Assembly: GCA_002373675.1 (NCBI GenBank)
Contig: DFLF01000008.1
Coordinates: forward strand, 273,423-337,422
DNA length: 64,000 nt
Source of the DNA: Pseudobutyrivibrio sp. UBA3626
Lineage (GTDB): Bacteria; Bacillota; Clostridia; Lachnospirales; Lachnospiraceae
Reading direction: 5' to 3'
Shown here: positions 44,206 to 52,795 of the stretch, piece by piece
Numbering within the stretch: position 1 is the first letter of the stretch
Layout of the letters: each line of letters opens with the position of its first letter
The notes under the pieces: generated by a model
The model's database searches: none
Told to the model about the DNA's origin: nothing
The model's input: only the letters and a program-made list of their open reading frames with translations
Translations under genes and position numbers: made by a program

Positions 44206-46773
44206 CTATCTAGGAACTTCAACCATCATATATGCTTCTACAATATCTTCTTCTTGAATTGCATCAAATCCTTCAAATACAAGACCACATTCATATCCGG
44301 CTTTAACTTCCTTAACATCATCTTTAAAGCGCTTAAGTGAAGCCAAATCACCTTCAAATATCATATCATCACCACGATTGATTCTAACTTTACATCCTCT
44401 TTCCATTCTACCATCAAGAATGTATGAACCTGCAATATTACCAACATCAGATGACTTAAATATCTGACGAATCTCGGCATGACCAATAATCTGCTCTTCA
44501 AATACAGGATCTAGCATACCCTTCATAGCAGCTTCAACATCTTCTATAGCATTATAGATTACTTTATAAAGCTTAATCTCAACTCCTTCTCTATCAGCAG
44601 TTTCTTTAGCCATAGCATCAGGTCTAATGTTAAATCCAATAATAATAGCATTACTTGCAGAAGCTAAGATAACATCACTTTCATTAATAGCACCAACACC
44701 ACCATGAATAACCTTAACTACAACTTCATCATTACTTAATTTGACAAGAGATTGCTTAACTGCTTCAACGGAACCCTGAACATCAGCCTTAACAATAAGG
44801 TTAAGTTCTTTGAGATTACCGGTTTGAATCTGCGAGAACAAGTCATCAAGTGACATCTTAACTCTTGAATCTTCAACCATCTTGTTCTTGCTTTCTGTCA
44901 CAAATGTATTGGCAAAGTTATGAGCTTCCTTCTCAGAATCCATTGCCATGAATATTTCTCCAGCATTTGGAACCTCAGAGAGACCAATAATCTCAACTGG
45001 TGTAGATGGGCCTGCACTCTTAACTCTTCGTCCATTTTCATCCACCATAGCTCTGACTTTACCAAAAGCAGAACCTGCAGCAATAGGATCTCCGACTTTA
45101 AGTGTACCTTTCTGTACAAGTACAGTTGCTACAGTACCTCTTCCCTTATCAAGCTGAGCTTCAATTACAAGACCTCTTGCATTTCTCTTAGGGTTAGCCT
45201 TGAGTTCAAGTACTTCAGCAGTAAGAAGAATCATTTCAAGTAAATTATCAATTCCTTCACCTGTGTGTGCTGAAACAGGGCAGAATATAGTTGAACCACC
45301 CCAGTCTTCTGGAATAAGTTCATATTCAGATAACTCCTGTTTAACTCTTTCAATATTAGCATTTGGCTTATCAATCTTATTAATCGCAACAATAATCTCA
45401 ATATCAGCGGCCTTGGCATGATTAATAGCTTCAATTGTCTGTGGCATAACACCATCATCAGCGGCAACTACAAGAATTGCGATATCAGTAGAATTTGCAC
45501 CACGCATACGCATAGCAGTAAAAGCCTCATGACCAGGAGTATCTAAGAATGTAATCTTCTGACCGTTGATTGGAACCATATATGCACCAATATGCTGTGT
45601 AATACCACCTGCTTCTCTATCTGTCACCTTAGTATCTCTAATAGCATCTAGAAGCGATGTCTTACCATGATCAACGTGTCCCATTACACAGACAACAGGT
45701 GGACGACTCTTAAGTGTCTTTGGATCATCCTCTTCTTCTTTTAAGAGTTCTGCTATAACATCAACTTTCTCTTCTACTTCCGTAATAACATTGTATTCAA
45801 GCGCTATTTCTTCTGCCATATCATATTCTATGTCATGATTAACAGTAACAAGAATATTCTTCATAAAAAGCTTCTTAATAATATCAGAAGCAGGGACTTT
45901 GATTCTATCTGCAAATTCTCTAACTGTTAATCTCTCAGGAATTGCAACAGATCTTATTTCATCACTCTTCTCATAAGCCTTCTTCTGAGGTTTCTTAGGC
46001 TTAACTCCTCCATTCTTCTCAAGATTACGATAGTTCTCTTCTTTTCTTCCAAGTCTGTCATTGTCTCTTTGGTTCTTTTTGTTGGGTTTTCCACCTCTTC
46101 TAGCATTAGGTTTACTAGAAGAATCATGAGCACTTTGAGATGGAGCAACTCTATCCTTCTTTGGATGGGAATCCTTATATACATTAGGTCTTTCAGGACG
46201 AGCTATTCTACTTGCTTTATTCTCTATATTAGACTGTCTATTATCTGCACTATTCTGCGTCTTGTTCTCTTCTCTAGAAACGTTGGCACTAGCTTCTTTC
46301 TCTCTTCTTCTGGCTTCTTCAGCTTCTTTGCGCGCTCTAATAACAGATGGCGCCTCAACACCATCTCTTACTCTGATTGGACCACGTCTTTGTTCATTTC
46401 TAGGTGATCCTTGATGAGGACGCCTTCCATCAGGTCTCATTCTTCTTTGTCCACCACCGGAACTAGAGTTACCTAGATTAAAAACTACTGTCTTTTTCTT
46501 CTTTTTGACAGGTTCTTTTACTTCTTTTACTTCTTCTTTTACTTCTTCTTTTACTTCTTTTACTTCTTTTTTTGCTTCCTCTTTCACTTTAACAGCTTTC
46601 TCTTTAATATCAGATGAAGCTTTAGCAAACTTGCTTTTTACTTTATCACATAATTCTTCAGAAAGACCACTTTGTGATTTAACTTCTATATTGTCTTTAG
46701 CTAATAATTCAACTATCTGTTTTGATTCAACACCAATTTCCTTAGCCAATTCATATACTCTAATCTTAGCCAT
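44206..46773 (-). CDS. infB: Translation initiation factor IF-2
   Basis: GTPase that brings initiator tRNA to the ribosome. 855 residues: an IF2_N domain (VYELAKEIGVESKQIVELLAKD), a long low-complexity charged linker (about 55-280, K/E runs then R/N/Q-rich), a second IF2_N (IKVPASDIIKKLFMKN), the G domain (GHVDHGKTSLLDAI, DTPGHEAFTAMR, INKIDKP), then domains II-IV. AUG preceded by GGAGGT. Confidence 0.97.
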   Translation of the reverse strand: MAKIRVYELAKEIGVESKQIVELLAKDNIEVKSQSGLSEELCDKVKSKFAKASSDIKEKAVKVKEEAKKEVKEVKEEVKEEVKEVKEPVKKKKKTVVFNLGNSSSGGGQRRMRPDGRRPHQGSPRNEQRRGPIRVRDGVEAPSVIRARKEAEEARRREKEASANVSREENKTQNSADNRQSNIENKASRIARPERPNVYKDSHPKKDRVAPSQSAHDSSSKPNARRGGKPNKKNQRDNDRLGRKEENYRNLEKNGGVKPKKPQKKAYEKSDEIRSVAIPERLTVREFADRIKVPASDIIKKLFMKNILVTVNHDIEYDMAEEIALEYNVITEVEEKVDVIAELLKEEEDDPKTLKSRPPVVCVMGHVDHGKTSLLDAIRDTKVTDREAGGITQHIGAYMVPINGQKITFLDTPGHEAFTAMRMRGANSTDIAILVVAADDGVMPQTIEAINHAKAADIEIIVAINKIDKPNANIERVKQELSEYELIPEDWGGSTIFCPVSAHTGEGIDNLLEMILLTAEVLELKANPKRNARGLVIEAQLDKGRGTVATVLVQKGTLKVGDPIAAGSAFGKVRAMVDENGRRVKSAGPSTPVEIIGLSEVPNAGEIFMAMDSEKEAHNFANTFVTESKNKMVEDSRVKMSLDDLFSQIQTGNLKELNLIVKADVQGSVEAVKQSLVKLSNDEVVVKVIHGGVGAINESDVILASASNAIIIGFNIRPDAMAKETADREGVEIKLYKVIYNAIEDVEAAMKGMLDPVFEEQIIGHAEIRQIFKSSDVGNIAGSYILDGRMERGCKVRINRGDDMIFEGDLASLKRFKDDVKEVKAGYECGLVFEGFDAIQEEDIVEAYMMVEVPR

Positions 46774-46786
46774 ATACTTACCTCCA

Positions 46787-47098
46787 TTACACCAAAGGGG
46801 TTTCTATTTTGTCCATAATTCCCTTTGCGAAATTTTCATCTAAAATTGCAAGCGAAGCTCTATATTCTTTACCTAAAGCATGACCGAGCTCTTCTTTTGT
46901 ACTGTAAAAAATAATTGGAGTTTCGTAAAATCTACACATATCATCAAACTTTTTTCTAGTATTATCCGAAGCATCATTAGCAACGATAACAAGATTAGCA
47001 TATCCTGCTTTGACAGCCTTCTCAACAGAGAACTCTCCGCTGCTCACCTTCCTTGCTCTACCGGCTAATCCTATAAGTGATAATGATTTATTCACCAT
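46787..47098 (-). CDS. L7Ae/YlxQ-family ribosomal protein
   Basis: 103-residue RNA-binding protein of the L7Ae/L30e fold: LIGLAGRARKVSSGEFSVEKAV, ANLVIVANDASDNTRKKF, ELGHALGKEYRASLAI. It binds kink-turn RNA; the Bacillus homologue YlxQ is non-essential. The usual operon order is nusA-ylxR-ylxQ-infB; ylxR is missing here, and this start overlaps the nusA stop by 11 bp. Confidence 0.9.
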   Translation of the reverse strand: MVNKSLSLIGLAGRARKVSSGEFSVEKAVKAGYANLVIVANDASDNTRKKFDDMCRFYETPIIFYSTKEELGHALGKEYRASLAILDENFAKGIMDKIETPLV

Positions 47099-48284
47099 CT
47101 TCTGTTACCTCTTCTGTGCTTTCTTCTGTAGCGACATCATCTTCTGAATACTCATCCTCATAATAGTATTCATCATCTTCATAGTATTCGCCATCTTCTT
47201 CGTAATAATAATCATCACCTTCAACGAAATACTCATCAAATTCTCCAGACTCTCTCGCCTGAGTTTCACTCTTAATATCAATTTTATAATTTGTAAGTCT
47301 AGCAGCAAGTCTTGCATTTTGTCCTGACTTACCAATAGCAAGAGATAATTGATAATCAGGAACTATTACCTGTGCAGTTTTCTCATCTTCATCAGCAATA
47401 ACACCAATAACCTTCGCAGGACTTAAAGCATTCTCAATAAGCTGAGCCGGATTTTCGCTCCAGTTAATTATATCAATTTTCTCGCCATTTAATTCATCAA
47501 CAATTGCATTAACACGTGTTCCGTTAACACCAACACATGCTCCTACCGGATCAACATTTTCATCTGAAGAATATACAGAAATCTTAGTTCTGCTTCCAGC
47601 TTCTCTAGCTACATTCTTGATTTCAACAATACCATCTCTAATCTCTGATACCTCTTCATTAAATAATCCCTTAACGAGAGCAGGATGTGTTCTTGACACA
47701 TTAACCTTAACACCTTTGTTGTTCTTCTCAACTTTAATGATAAATACTTTAATTCTATCAGATTGTCTATAGTGTTCGCCTTTAACCTGTTCTTTCTCTG
47801 GTAGAAATGCATCAACTTTACCAAGGTCAACACAAATTGTTCTTCCCATAAATCTCTGAACAATACCAGTTACAACTGTATTATTCAAGTCACTATATTC
47901 ACTATAGATATTGTTCTTCTCCACGTCGCGAAGTCTCTGAGTAATTGTGCCCTTTGCATTTTGTGTGGCAACTCTGCTAAATTCTTTCGTATCAATTTCA
48001 GTATTAACAGTATCGCCCACCTTAAATACCTTATCAATCTTAACAGCATCTTCTAGGCTAATCTGTTCTACTTCATTTTCTACTTCTTCAACAACTTCGC
48101 GAGATTGAATAATACGACATTCAATCTTATCTCTATCAATAAATACAGTAAAATTATCCTTTGTTCCAAAATGTTGCTTACATGCATTAAGTAACGCTTC
48201 TTCTAATGCGTCAAATACAACATCTTTTGTTATCCCTTTCTCTTCTAATCCTTCCAACGCTTCCATAAAAACTTTAACGTCCAT
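47088..48284 (-). CDS. nusA: Transcription termination/antitermination factor NusA
   Basis: RNA polymerase-binding elongation factor. 398 residues: N-terminal domain, S1 domain (NTVVTGIVQRFMGRTICVDLG), then two KH domains (VGACVGVNGTRVNAIVDELNG, LAIGKSGQNARLAARL). The C-terminal tail from about 345 is strikingly rich in D, E and Y (runs of YYYEEDGEYYEDDEYYYED), with no acidic-repeat domain as in E. coli. It follows rimP. Confidence 0.95.
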   Translation of the reverse strand: MDVKVFMEALEGLEEKGITKDVVFDALEEALLNACKQHFGTKDNFTVFIDRDKIECRIIQSREVVEEVENEVEQISLEDAVKIDKVFKVGDTVNTEIDTKEFSRVATQNAKGTITQRLRDVEKNNIYSEYSDLNNTVVTGIVQRFMGRTICVDLGKVDAFLPEKEQVKGEHYRQSDRIKVFIIKVEKNNKGVKVNVSRTHPALVKGLFNEEVSEIRDGIVEIKNVAREAGSRTKISVYSSDENVDPVGACVGVNGTRVNAIVDELNGEKIDIINWSENPAQLIENALSPAKVIGVIADEDEKTAQVIVPDYQLSLAIGKSGQNARLAARLTNYKIDIKSETQARESGEFDEYFVEGDDYYYEEDGEYYEDDEYYYEDEYSEDDVATEESTEEVTEDGE

Positions 48285-48295
48285 AATATTCCTCC

Positions 48296-48760
48296 TTAAA
48301 AATCAAACGCTAATCTAACTAATGAAACATTTTTCTTATCAAATGTGATTTCTTCACTATCATTATTTATTGTAAAAGAATTCTTATCATGAGAAATCAG
48401 TTCTCCTTCAAATTCTTTACATCCATTAATCTTAGCAAAAGTATGTACCTCAATACGCTTACCAATACTTCTATCAAAATCATTATCTTTCTTAAGCGGC
48501 CTGCCAAGACCTGGAGAACTTACTTCGAAAATGTATTGTTCTTTAATAAAATCATGTTCATCAAGAAGTTCATTCATCTTCCTAGATACTGCAACACAGT
48601 CATCTATTGTAATACCACCATCTTTATCAATATAAGCTCGTAGATAATAATCCTGGCCTTCTTTGACATATTCAATATCAAACAGTTCAAATTCAAGTTC
48701 ATCCAATATAGGAAGAATTAACTCTTCTGTCTTCTTCTCTATATCTTCCCTCTTAGACAT
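48296..48760 (-). CDS. rimP: Ribosome maturation factor RimP
   Basis: 30S assembly factor. 154 residues: ELEFELFDIEYVKEGQDYYLRAYIDKDGGITIDDC, VSSPGLGRPLKKDNDF. The frame opens at an ATG at 48775, but the ATG at 48760 has a GGTGG-type binding site, giving MSKREDIEKK. First gene of the nusA-infB operon. Confidence 0.93.
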   Translation of the reverse strand: MSKREDIEKKTEELILPILDELEFELFDIEYVKEGQDYYLRAYIDKDGGITIDDCVAVSRKMNELLDEHDFIKEQYIFEVSSPGLGRPLKKDNDFDRSIGKRIEVHTFAKINGCKEFEGELISHDKNSFTINNDSEEITFDKKNVSLVRLAFDF

Positions 48761-48853
48761 ATTATTCACCACCATTCATAAGCTTACTTACATAAATGTC
48801 TTAAATCGGTTTAATATAAAAATTATATGAAATGAAATTATTATATAAATAAT

Positions 48854-48877
48854 GAAGAGCAAGTTGCCTTGCTCTTC
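48854..48877 (-). terminator. Hairpin terminator after tRNA-Glu
   Basis: 10-bp stem GAAGAGCAAG/CTTGCTCTTC with a 4-nt loop, ahead of an AT-rich tail (ATTATTTATA) rather than a pure T-run. It lies 23 bp from the tRNA 3' end on the minus strand. Confidence 0.65.
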
Positions 48878-48899
48878 ACACGTAAAAACATTATGTAAC

Positions 48900-48971
48900 C
48901 AGTTCGTAGGGGAGTCGAACCCCTGATTCTGCCGTGAGAGGGCAGCGTCTTAACCACTTGACCAACGAACC
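48900..48971 (-). tRNA. tRNA-Glu (anticodon CTC)
   Basis: 72 nt on the minus strand: acceptor GGTTCGT/ACGAACT with a G-T wobble at the first pair, D-arm GTCAAGTGGTTAAGAC, anticodon stem CTGCC/GGCAG with loop CTCTCAC (anticodon CTC), T-arm with GGTTCGACTCC. No CCA is encoded. A strong promoter (48998-49026) precedes it and a hairpin terminator follows it. Confidence 0.93.
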
Positions 48972-48997
48972 AAAGCGTTGTAATCACAACAAATAGT

Positions 48998-49026
48998 ATA
49001 ATATACTAATATGGCTCGAATTGCAA
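48998..49026 (-). promoter_or_regulatory. tRNA-Glu promoter
   Basis: TTGCAA (49021-49026), 17-bp spacer, TATTAT (48998-49003) on the minus strand. Transcription would start about 20 bp before the mature tRNA. Confidence 0.75.
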
Positions 49027-49049
49027 GTGTTTTTTGAAGATTTTCGACT

Positions 49050-50066
49050 TTAATCTTCGTATCCGTTAGGATTATTTTTTTGCCATCTCCATGAATCAGC
49101 ACACATTTCCTTGATTCCATACTTTGCTTCCCAGCCAAGCTCTTTCTTGGCTTTAGATGGATCTGCATAACAGGTTGCAATATCTCCTGCACGACGAGGC
49201 TTAATTGAATATGGAATCTTAAGATTATTAGCTTCCTCAAAATTCTTAACAATATCAAGAACCGAATATCCTGTACCTGTTCCCAGATTGTAAATGCAAA
49301 GACCTGCTTTCTCTTCTATCTTCTTAAGGGCTTTGACATGACCATCTGCAAGGTCTACAACATGAATATAATCTCTAACTCCTGTTCCGTCTGGAGTATC
49401 ATAATCATTACCAAATACTCCAAGTTCTTCTCTCTTACCTACAGCAACCTGAGTAATATATGGCATCAAGTTGTTAGGAATTCCGTTAGGGTTTTCACCC
49501 ATAGTACCTGACGGATGAGCACCGATTGGATTAAAGTAACGAAGTAATACCACATTCCATTCATTGTCAGCCTTTTGCATGTCAGAGAGAATCTGTTCAA
49601 GCATAGACTTAGTCCAACCATAAGGATTAGTACATTGTCCCTTGGGACACTCTTCTGTAATTGGAATCTGTGCAGGGTCACCATATACTGTTGCAGAACT
49701 TGAGAAAATAATATTCTTAACACCATGCTTTCTCATCTCATCAACAAGTGTAAGTGTACCTGTAATATTGTTATCGTAGTATTCCCATGGCTTCTCTACT
49801 GACTCACCAACAGCCTTAAGTCCTGCAAAATGTATACAAGAATCAATAGACTCATTATCAAAAATCTTCTCTAGAATCTTTCTATCTCTAATATCACCTT
49901 CATAGAACTTAACATCCTTACCTGTGATAGCTTTAACTCTCTCTAATGATTTTGGACTAGAATTAGACAGATTATCAAGTACCACTACATCGTAACCGTT
50001 ATTTTGAAGTTCAACGACGGTATGACTTCCAATGTATCCTGTTCCACCTGTAACTAAAATTGCCAT
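49050..50066 (-). CDS. galE: UDP-glucose 4-epimerase
   Basis: Interconverts UDP-glucose and UDP-galactose. 338 residues: NAD motif VTGGTGYIGSHTVVEL, the YxxxK catalytic dyad in NPYGWTKSMLEQIL with Ser/Thr in FSSSATVYGDP, and RYFNPIGAHPSG, which is diagnostic for GalE. GGAGGG precedes the ATG. A single-gene unit between tRNA-Glu and the rplT terminator. Confidence 0.95.
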   Translation of the reverse strand: MAILVTGGTGYIGSHTVVELQNNGYDVVVLDNLSNSSPKSLERVKAITGKDVKFYEGDIRDRKILEKIFDNESIDSCIHFAGLKAVGESVEKPWEYYDNNITGTLTLVDEMRKHGVKNIIFSSSATVYGDPAQIPITEECPKGQCTNPYGWTKSMLEQILSDMQKADNEWNVVLLRYFNPIGAHPSGTMGENPNGIPNNLMPYITQVAVGKREELGVFGNDYDTPDGTGVRDYIHVVDLADGHVKALKKIEEKAGLCIYNLGTGTGYSVLDIVKNFEEANNLKIPYSIKPRRAGDIATCYADPSKAKKELGWEAKYGIKEMCADSWRWQKNNPNGYED

Positions 50067-50133
50067 ATTAAAATGCCCTCCTAAATGTTCATTAACAACT
50101 ACTATTTTATACTATAATTATTATAATATCAAT

Positions 50134-50206
50134 AATATCCATCAATAAAACTCTCCTTCAACTGAACTATAGTTCAATGTTTCAGGAGAGTTATATGATG
50201 GATATT
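50134..50206 (-). terminator. Long palindrome after rplT (probable terminator)
   Basis: A 73-bp near-palindrome: outer arms AATATCCATCA (50134-50144)/TGATGGATATT (50196-50206), then ACTCTCC/GGAGAGT arms, then TGAACTATAGTTCA at the centre. It lies 33 bp past the rplT stop, where the transcript should end. It lacks a long T-run after the outer arm; TTTTATT occurs after the inner stem. Confidence 0.65.
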
Positions 50207-50238
50207 AATATTTATATTATGTGAGTTTTTATACTAAA

Positions 50239-50595
50239 TTATGCTACCTTAGACTTTGCAAGTTCTACAAGTGATGCAAAGCCTTCAGCATCGTTAACAG
50301 CCATTTCAGCAAGCATCTTTCTATTCATCTCTACACCTGCAAGTTTAAGTCCATGCATGAACTTTGAATAGCTAAGACCATTAAGTCTTGCAGCGGCATT
50401 TATTCTTGCGATCCAGAGCTGTCTCATCTGACGCTTTCTCTGCTTACGTCCAGCATATGAGCTTGTTAATGCTCTCATTACAGATTGCTTAGCAACACGA
50501 TATTGCTTAGAGCGAGCACCTCTATAGCCCTTTGCCATCTTTAATACTTTATTATGTTTACTTCTAGCGTTCATTCCGCCTTTAATTCTAGCCAT
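50239..50595 (-). CDS. rplT: 50S ribosomal protein L20
   Basis: 118-residue rRNA-binding protein: RIKGGMNARSKHNKVLKMAKGYRGARSKQYRVAKQ, RKQRKRQMRQLWIARINAA. Complete. In Firmicutes L20 binds the leader of the infC-rpmI-rplT operon and represses it. Confidence 0.97.
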   Translation of the reverse strand: MARIKGGMNARSKHNKVLKMAKGYRGARSKQYRVAKQSVMRALTSSYAGRKQRKRQMRQLWIARINAAARLNGLSYSKFMHGLKLAGVEMNRKMLAEMAVNDAEGFASLVELAKSKVA

Positions 50596-50621
50596 TAATC
50601 TAATCCTCCTTATCAGAAATC

Positions 50622-50819
50622 TTATAGGTAAGGTAATACCTTTTTCATATTTTTCTCATTTGTCGAATCAGTAATAGCTGATTGACGTAAATTCCTCTTT
50701 CTCTTAGTAGTCTTCTTTGTTAAGATATGTGACTTATAAGCCTTATTTCTCTTAAGCTTTCCTGTTCCAGTCTTCTTAAAGCGCTTTGCAGCTGCTCTGT
50801 TTGTCTTAATCTTTGGCAT
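50622..50819 (-). CDS. rpmI: 50S ribosomal protein L35
   Basis: 65 residues, very basic: MPKIKTNRAAAKRFKKTGTGKLKRNKAYKSH and KRKRNLRQS. Standard position between infC and rplT. Confidence 0.97.
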   Translation of the reverse strand: MPKIKTNRAAAKRFKKTGTGKLKRNKAYKSHILTKKTTKRKRNLRQSAITDSTNEKNMKKVLPYL

Positions 50820-50842
50820 TGTTATATCCTCCTTATTAATAA

Positions 50843-51349
50843 TTAACGTTTCTCTGATAGAACCAAACTAATAGATCTGCCTTCCTGTTTTGGTTCCTTT
50901 TCCACTGTGGCAACATCAGATAAGCTTTCTGCAAAATCATATAAGATATGCTTACTGTCTGACATATGAGCCATTTCGCGACCTCTAAATCTCAAGGTAA
51001 CTTTAACTTTGTTGCCTTTAGAAATGAACTTTCTAGCCGCATTCATCTTAGTATTTAAGTCATTAGATTCAATGTTTGGTGACATTCTAATTTCTTTAAC
51101 TTCAACAGTCTTTTGCTTTTTCTTGGCTTCCTTTTCCTTGCGTGCTTGCTCATAACGGTATTTACCATAATCAACAATCTTGCATACAGGTGGCTTTGCT
51201 TTGGGCGCAATTTTAACAAGATCAAGTCCTGCATCATCAGCCAACTTCATAGCTTCTTTAGCAGACATGATTCCAAGTTGCTCCCCATCATCACCAATAA
51301 GTCGAATCTCTTTGTCTCTAATTTGTTCATTAATTTGTAAATCGCTAAT
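50843..51349 (-). CDS. infC: Translation initiation factor IF-3, ATT start
   Basis: 168 residues from an ATT start codon at 51349: LQINEQIRDKEIRLIGDDGEQLGIM, SAKEAMKLADDAGLDLVKIAP, then the C-terminal domain EVKEIRMSPNIESNDLNTKMNAA and VTLRFRGREMAHM. AGGAGG at 51359-51364 ends 9 nt before the ATT. The longer frame from an ATG at 51397 would start inside the leader terminator hairpin. infC is classically started at a rare AUU-type codon because IF-3 discriminates against it, giving autoregulation. Confidence 0.93.
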   Translation of the reverse strand: MSDLQINEQIRDKEIRLIGDDGEQLGIMSAKEAMKLADDAGLDLVKIAPKAKPPVCKIVDYGKYRYEQARKEKEAKKKQKTVEVKEIRMSPNIESNDLNTKMNAARKFISKGNKVKVTLRFRGREMAHMSDSKHILYDFAESLSDVATVEKEPKQEGRSISLVLSEKR

Positions 51350-51358
51350 GGTTCTATA

Positions 51359-51495
51359 CCTCCTAAATAATAAAAAGTGGATAGACAGACTATCCACTTA
51401 AATCAACACAATCAAATCACATTGAAATATTATACGCTAAGTCGCATCATTACGCTTAGGTGAGAGTGGATACTCTTCTTTCTTTTACAACAAAA
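51359..51495 (-). promoter_or_regulatory. L20-type leader of infC-rpmI-rplT with attenuator hairpin
   Basis: Between the promoter (51499-51528) and infC is an untranslated leader of about 130 nt. It ends with a 10-bp hairpin AAGTGGATAG/CTATCCACTT followed by TTTTATTATT (51373-51402), a terminator placed just before the infC ribosome-binding site. The upstream part contains AGTATCCACTCTC, whose TATCCACT matches the terminator 3' arm and can pair with its 5' arm as an antiterminator. This fits L20-controlled attenuation as known in Firmicutes. Confidence 0.65.
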
Positions 51496-51498
51496 CAT

Positions 51499-51528
51499 AA
51501 TTTATCATAAATCTATTATAAATGTCAA
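51499..51528 (-). promoter_or_regulatory. infC operon promoter
   Basis: TTGACA (51523-51528, perfect -35), 18-bp spacer, TAAATT (51499-51504) with an extended TGA on the minus strand. Confidence 0.7.
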
Positions 51529-51557
51529 TAGATTTTTATATTTAATTAAAAACAATC

Positions 51558-52769
51558 TTATAATAACGTTCTTACAACCTTCGGCTTGTATCCTTCGTCG
51601 TCAAGTGCTTTGAGGATTTTCTCCTTATGCTCTGTTCCAAAAGCCTCCATTGTAATTCTAAGTTCCACAGCAGCATTTCTATTAGTTGATACAAACTGGT
51701 TATGCTCAAGTTTAATTACATTGCCTTGCTTTTCTGCAATAAGTTGCGATACTTTAGCAAGCATACCCGGTTTGTCAGGAAGAAGAACTGATACTGTAAA
51801 TATTCTATCTCTAAATATTAATCCCTGCTGAACTACAGAAGACATTGTAATAACATCCATGTTACCGCCACTAAGAATTGATACAACTCTTTTACCTTTG
51901 ATTTTAAGTTGATTCAATGCAGCAACTGTAAGAAGTCCAGAGTTCTCTACAACCATCTTATGATTCTCTACCATATCCAGAAAAGCAGCAATTAATTCGT
52001 CATCCTCTACAGTAAGAATATCATCAAGATTTTCTTTTATATAAGGGAAGATGTTGGAACCTGGAGTTTTGACCGCTGTACCATCAGCAATTGTATTGAC
52101 ACTTGGAAGAGATACAACCTTACCTTGTTTAAATGACTCCTTCATGCAGGCAGCACCTGCAGGTTCAACTCCAATAACTTTAATCTTAGGATTAAGCAGC
52201 TTGGCAAGTGTAGAAACTCCTGTTGCAAGTCCACCGCCACCGATTGGCACAAGTATATACTCCACCAGGGGTAGTTCTTTGAAGATTTCCATAGCAATAG
52301 TTCCCTGACCTGTTGCTACAGCAAGATCATCAAAGGGGTGGATAAATGTAAGACCTTCCTTCTCCGCCAATTCTAAAGCTTTGGCACAAGCTTCATCATA
52401 TACATCACCAGAAAGTACAACTTCAGCACCGTAACTCTTTGTTCTATTAACCTTAATAAGCGGTGTAGTAGTTGGCATAACAATTATTGCCTTACATCCA
52501 AATAATTTGGCAGCATAGGCTACACCCTGAGCATGATTACCGGCAGATGCGGTAATTAGTCCACGGTTTCTCTCTTCATCACTGAGAGTACTAATCTTAT
52601 AATATGCACCTCTCACCTTATATGCCCCGGTAAATTGCATGTTCTCTGGTTTGAGATACACTTGATTATTGCATCTCTCACTCAAAAAATCACTATATAC
52701 CAGTTTTGTCTCAAGAGTCACTTTACTAACTCTCTTACTTGCTTCTTCAAATTTATCTAATGTCAACAT
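51558..52769 (-). CDS. ilvA: Threonine ammonia-lyase (PLP) with C-terminal ACT domain
   Basis: Deaminates threonine to 2-oxobutyrate. PLP-lysine motif LKPENMQFTGAYKVRGAYYKI, SAGNHAQGVAYAA, the glycine loop VPIGGGGLATGV, and SGGNMDVI. A single C-terminal ACT domain (TVSVLLPDKPGMLAKVSQLI) makes it the short 403-residue form found in anaerobes, which may serve catabolism or isoleucine synthesis. No other ilv gene is adjacent, and there is no T-box upstream. Confidence 0.93.
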   Translation of the reverse strand: MLTLDKFEEASKRVSKVTLETKLVYSDFLSERCNNQVYLKPENMQFTGAYKVRGAYYKISTLSDEERNRGLITASAGNHAQGVAYAAKLFGCKAIIVMPTTTPLIKVNRTKSYGAEVVLSGDVYDEACAKALELAEKEGLTFIHPFDDLAVATGQGTIAMEIFKELPLVEYILVPIGGGGLATGVSTLAKLLNPKIKVIGVEPAGAACMKESFKQGKVVSLPSVNTIADGTAVKTPGSNIFPYIKENLDDILTVEDDELIAAFLDMVENHKMVVENSGLLTVAALNQLKIKGKRVVSILSGGNMDVITMSSVVQQGLIFRDRIFTVSVLLPDKPGMLAKVSQLIAEKQGNVIKLEHNQFVSTNRNAAVELRITMEAFGTEHKEKILKALDDEGYKPKVVRTLL

Positions 52770-52795
52770 GTTTTACCACCTCTATTATATAATTA

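Noticed and set aside
48900..48971. tRNA-Glu as an attachment site for an integrated element
   Set aside because: Neighbours on both sides are housekeeping genes (galE, rimP) in normal arrangement, with no integrase or direct repeat.
49038..49061. GAAGATT/AATCTTC hairpin as galE terminator
   Set aside because: It overlaps the stop codon and is followed by AAAAAAC, not a T-run, on the minus strand.
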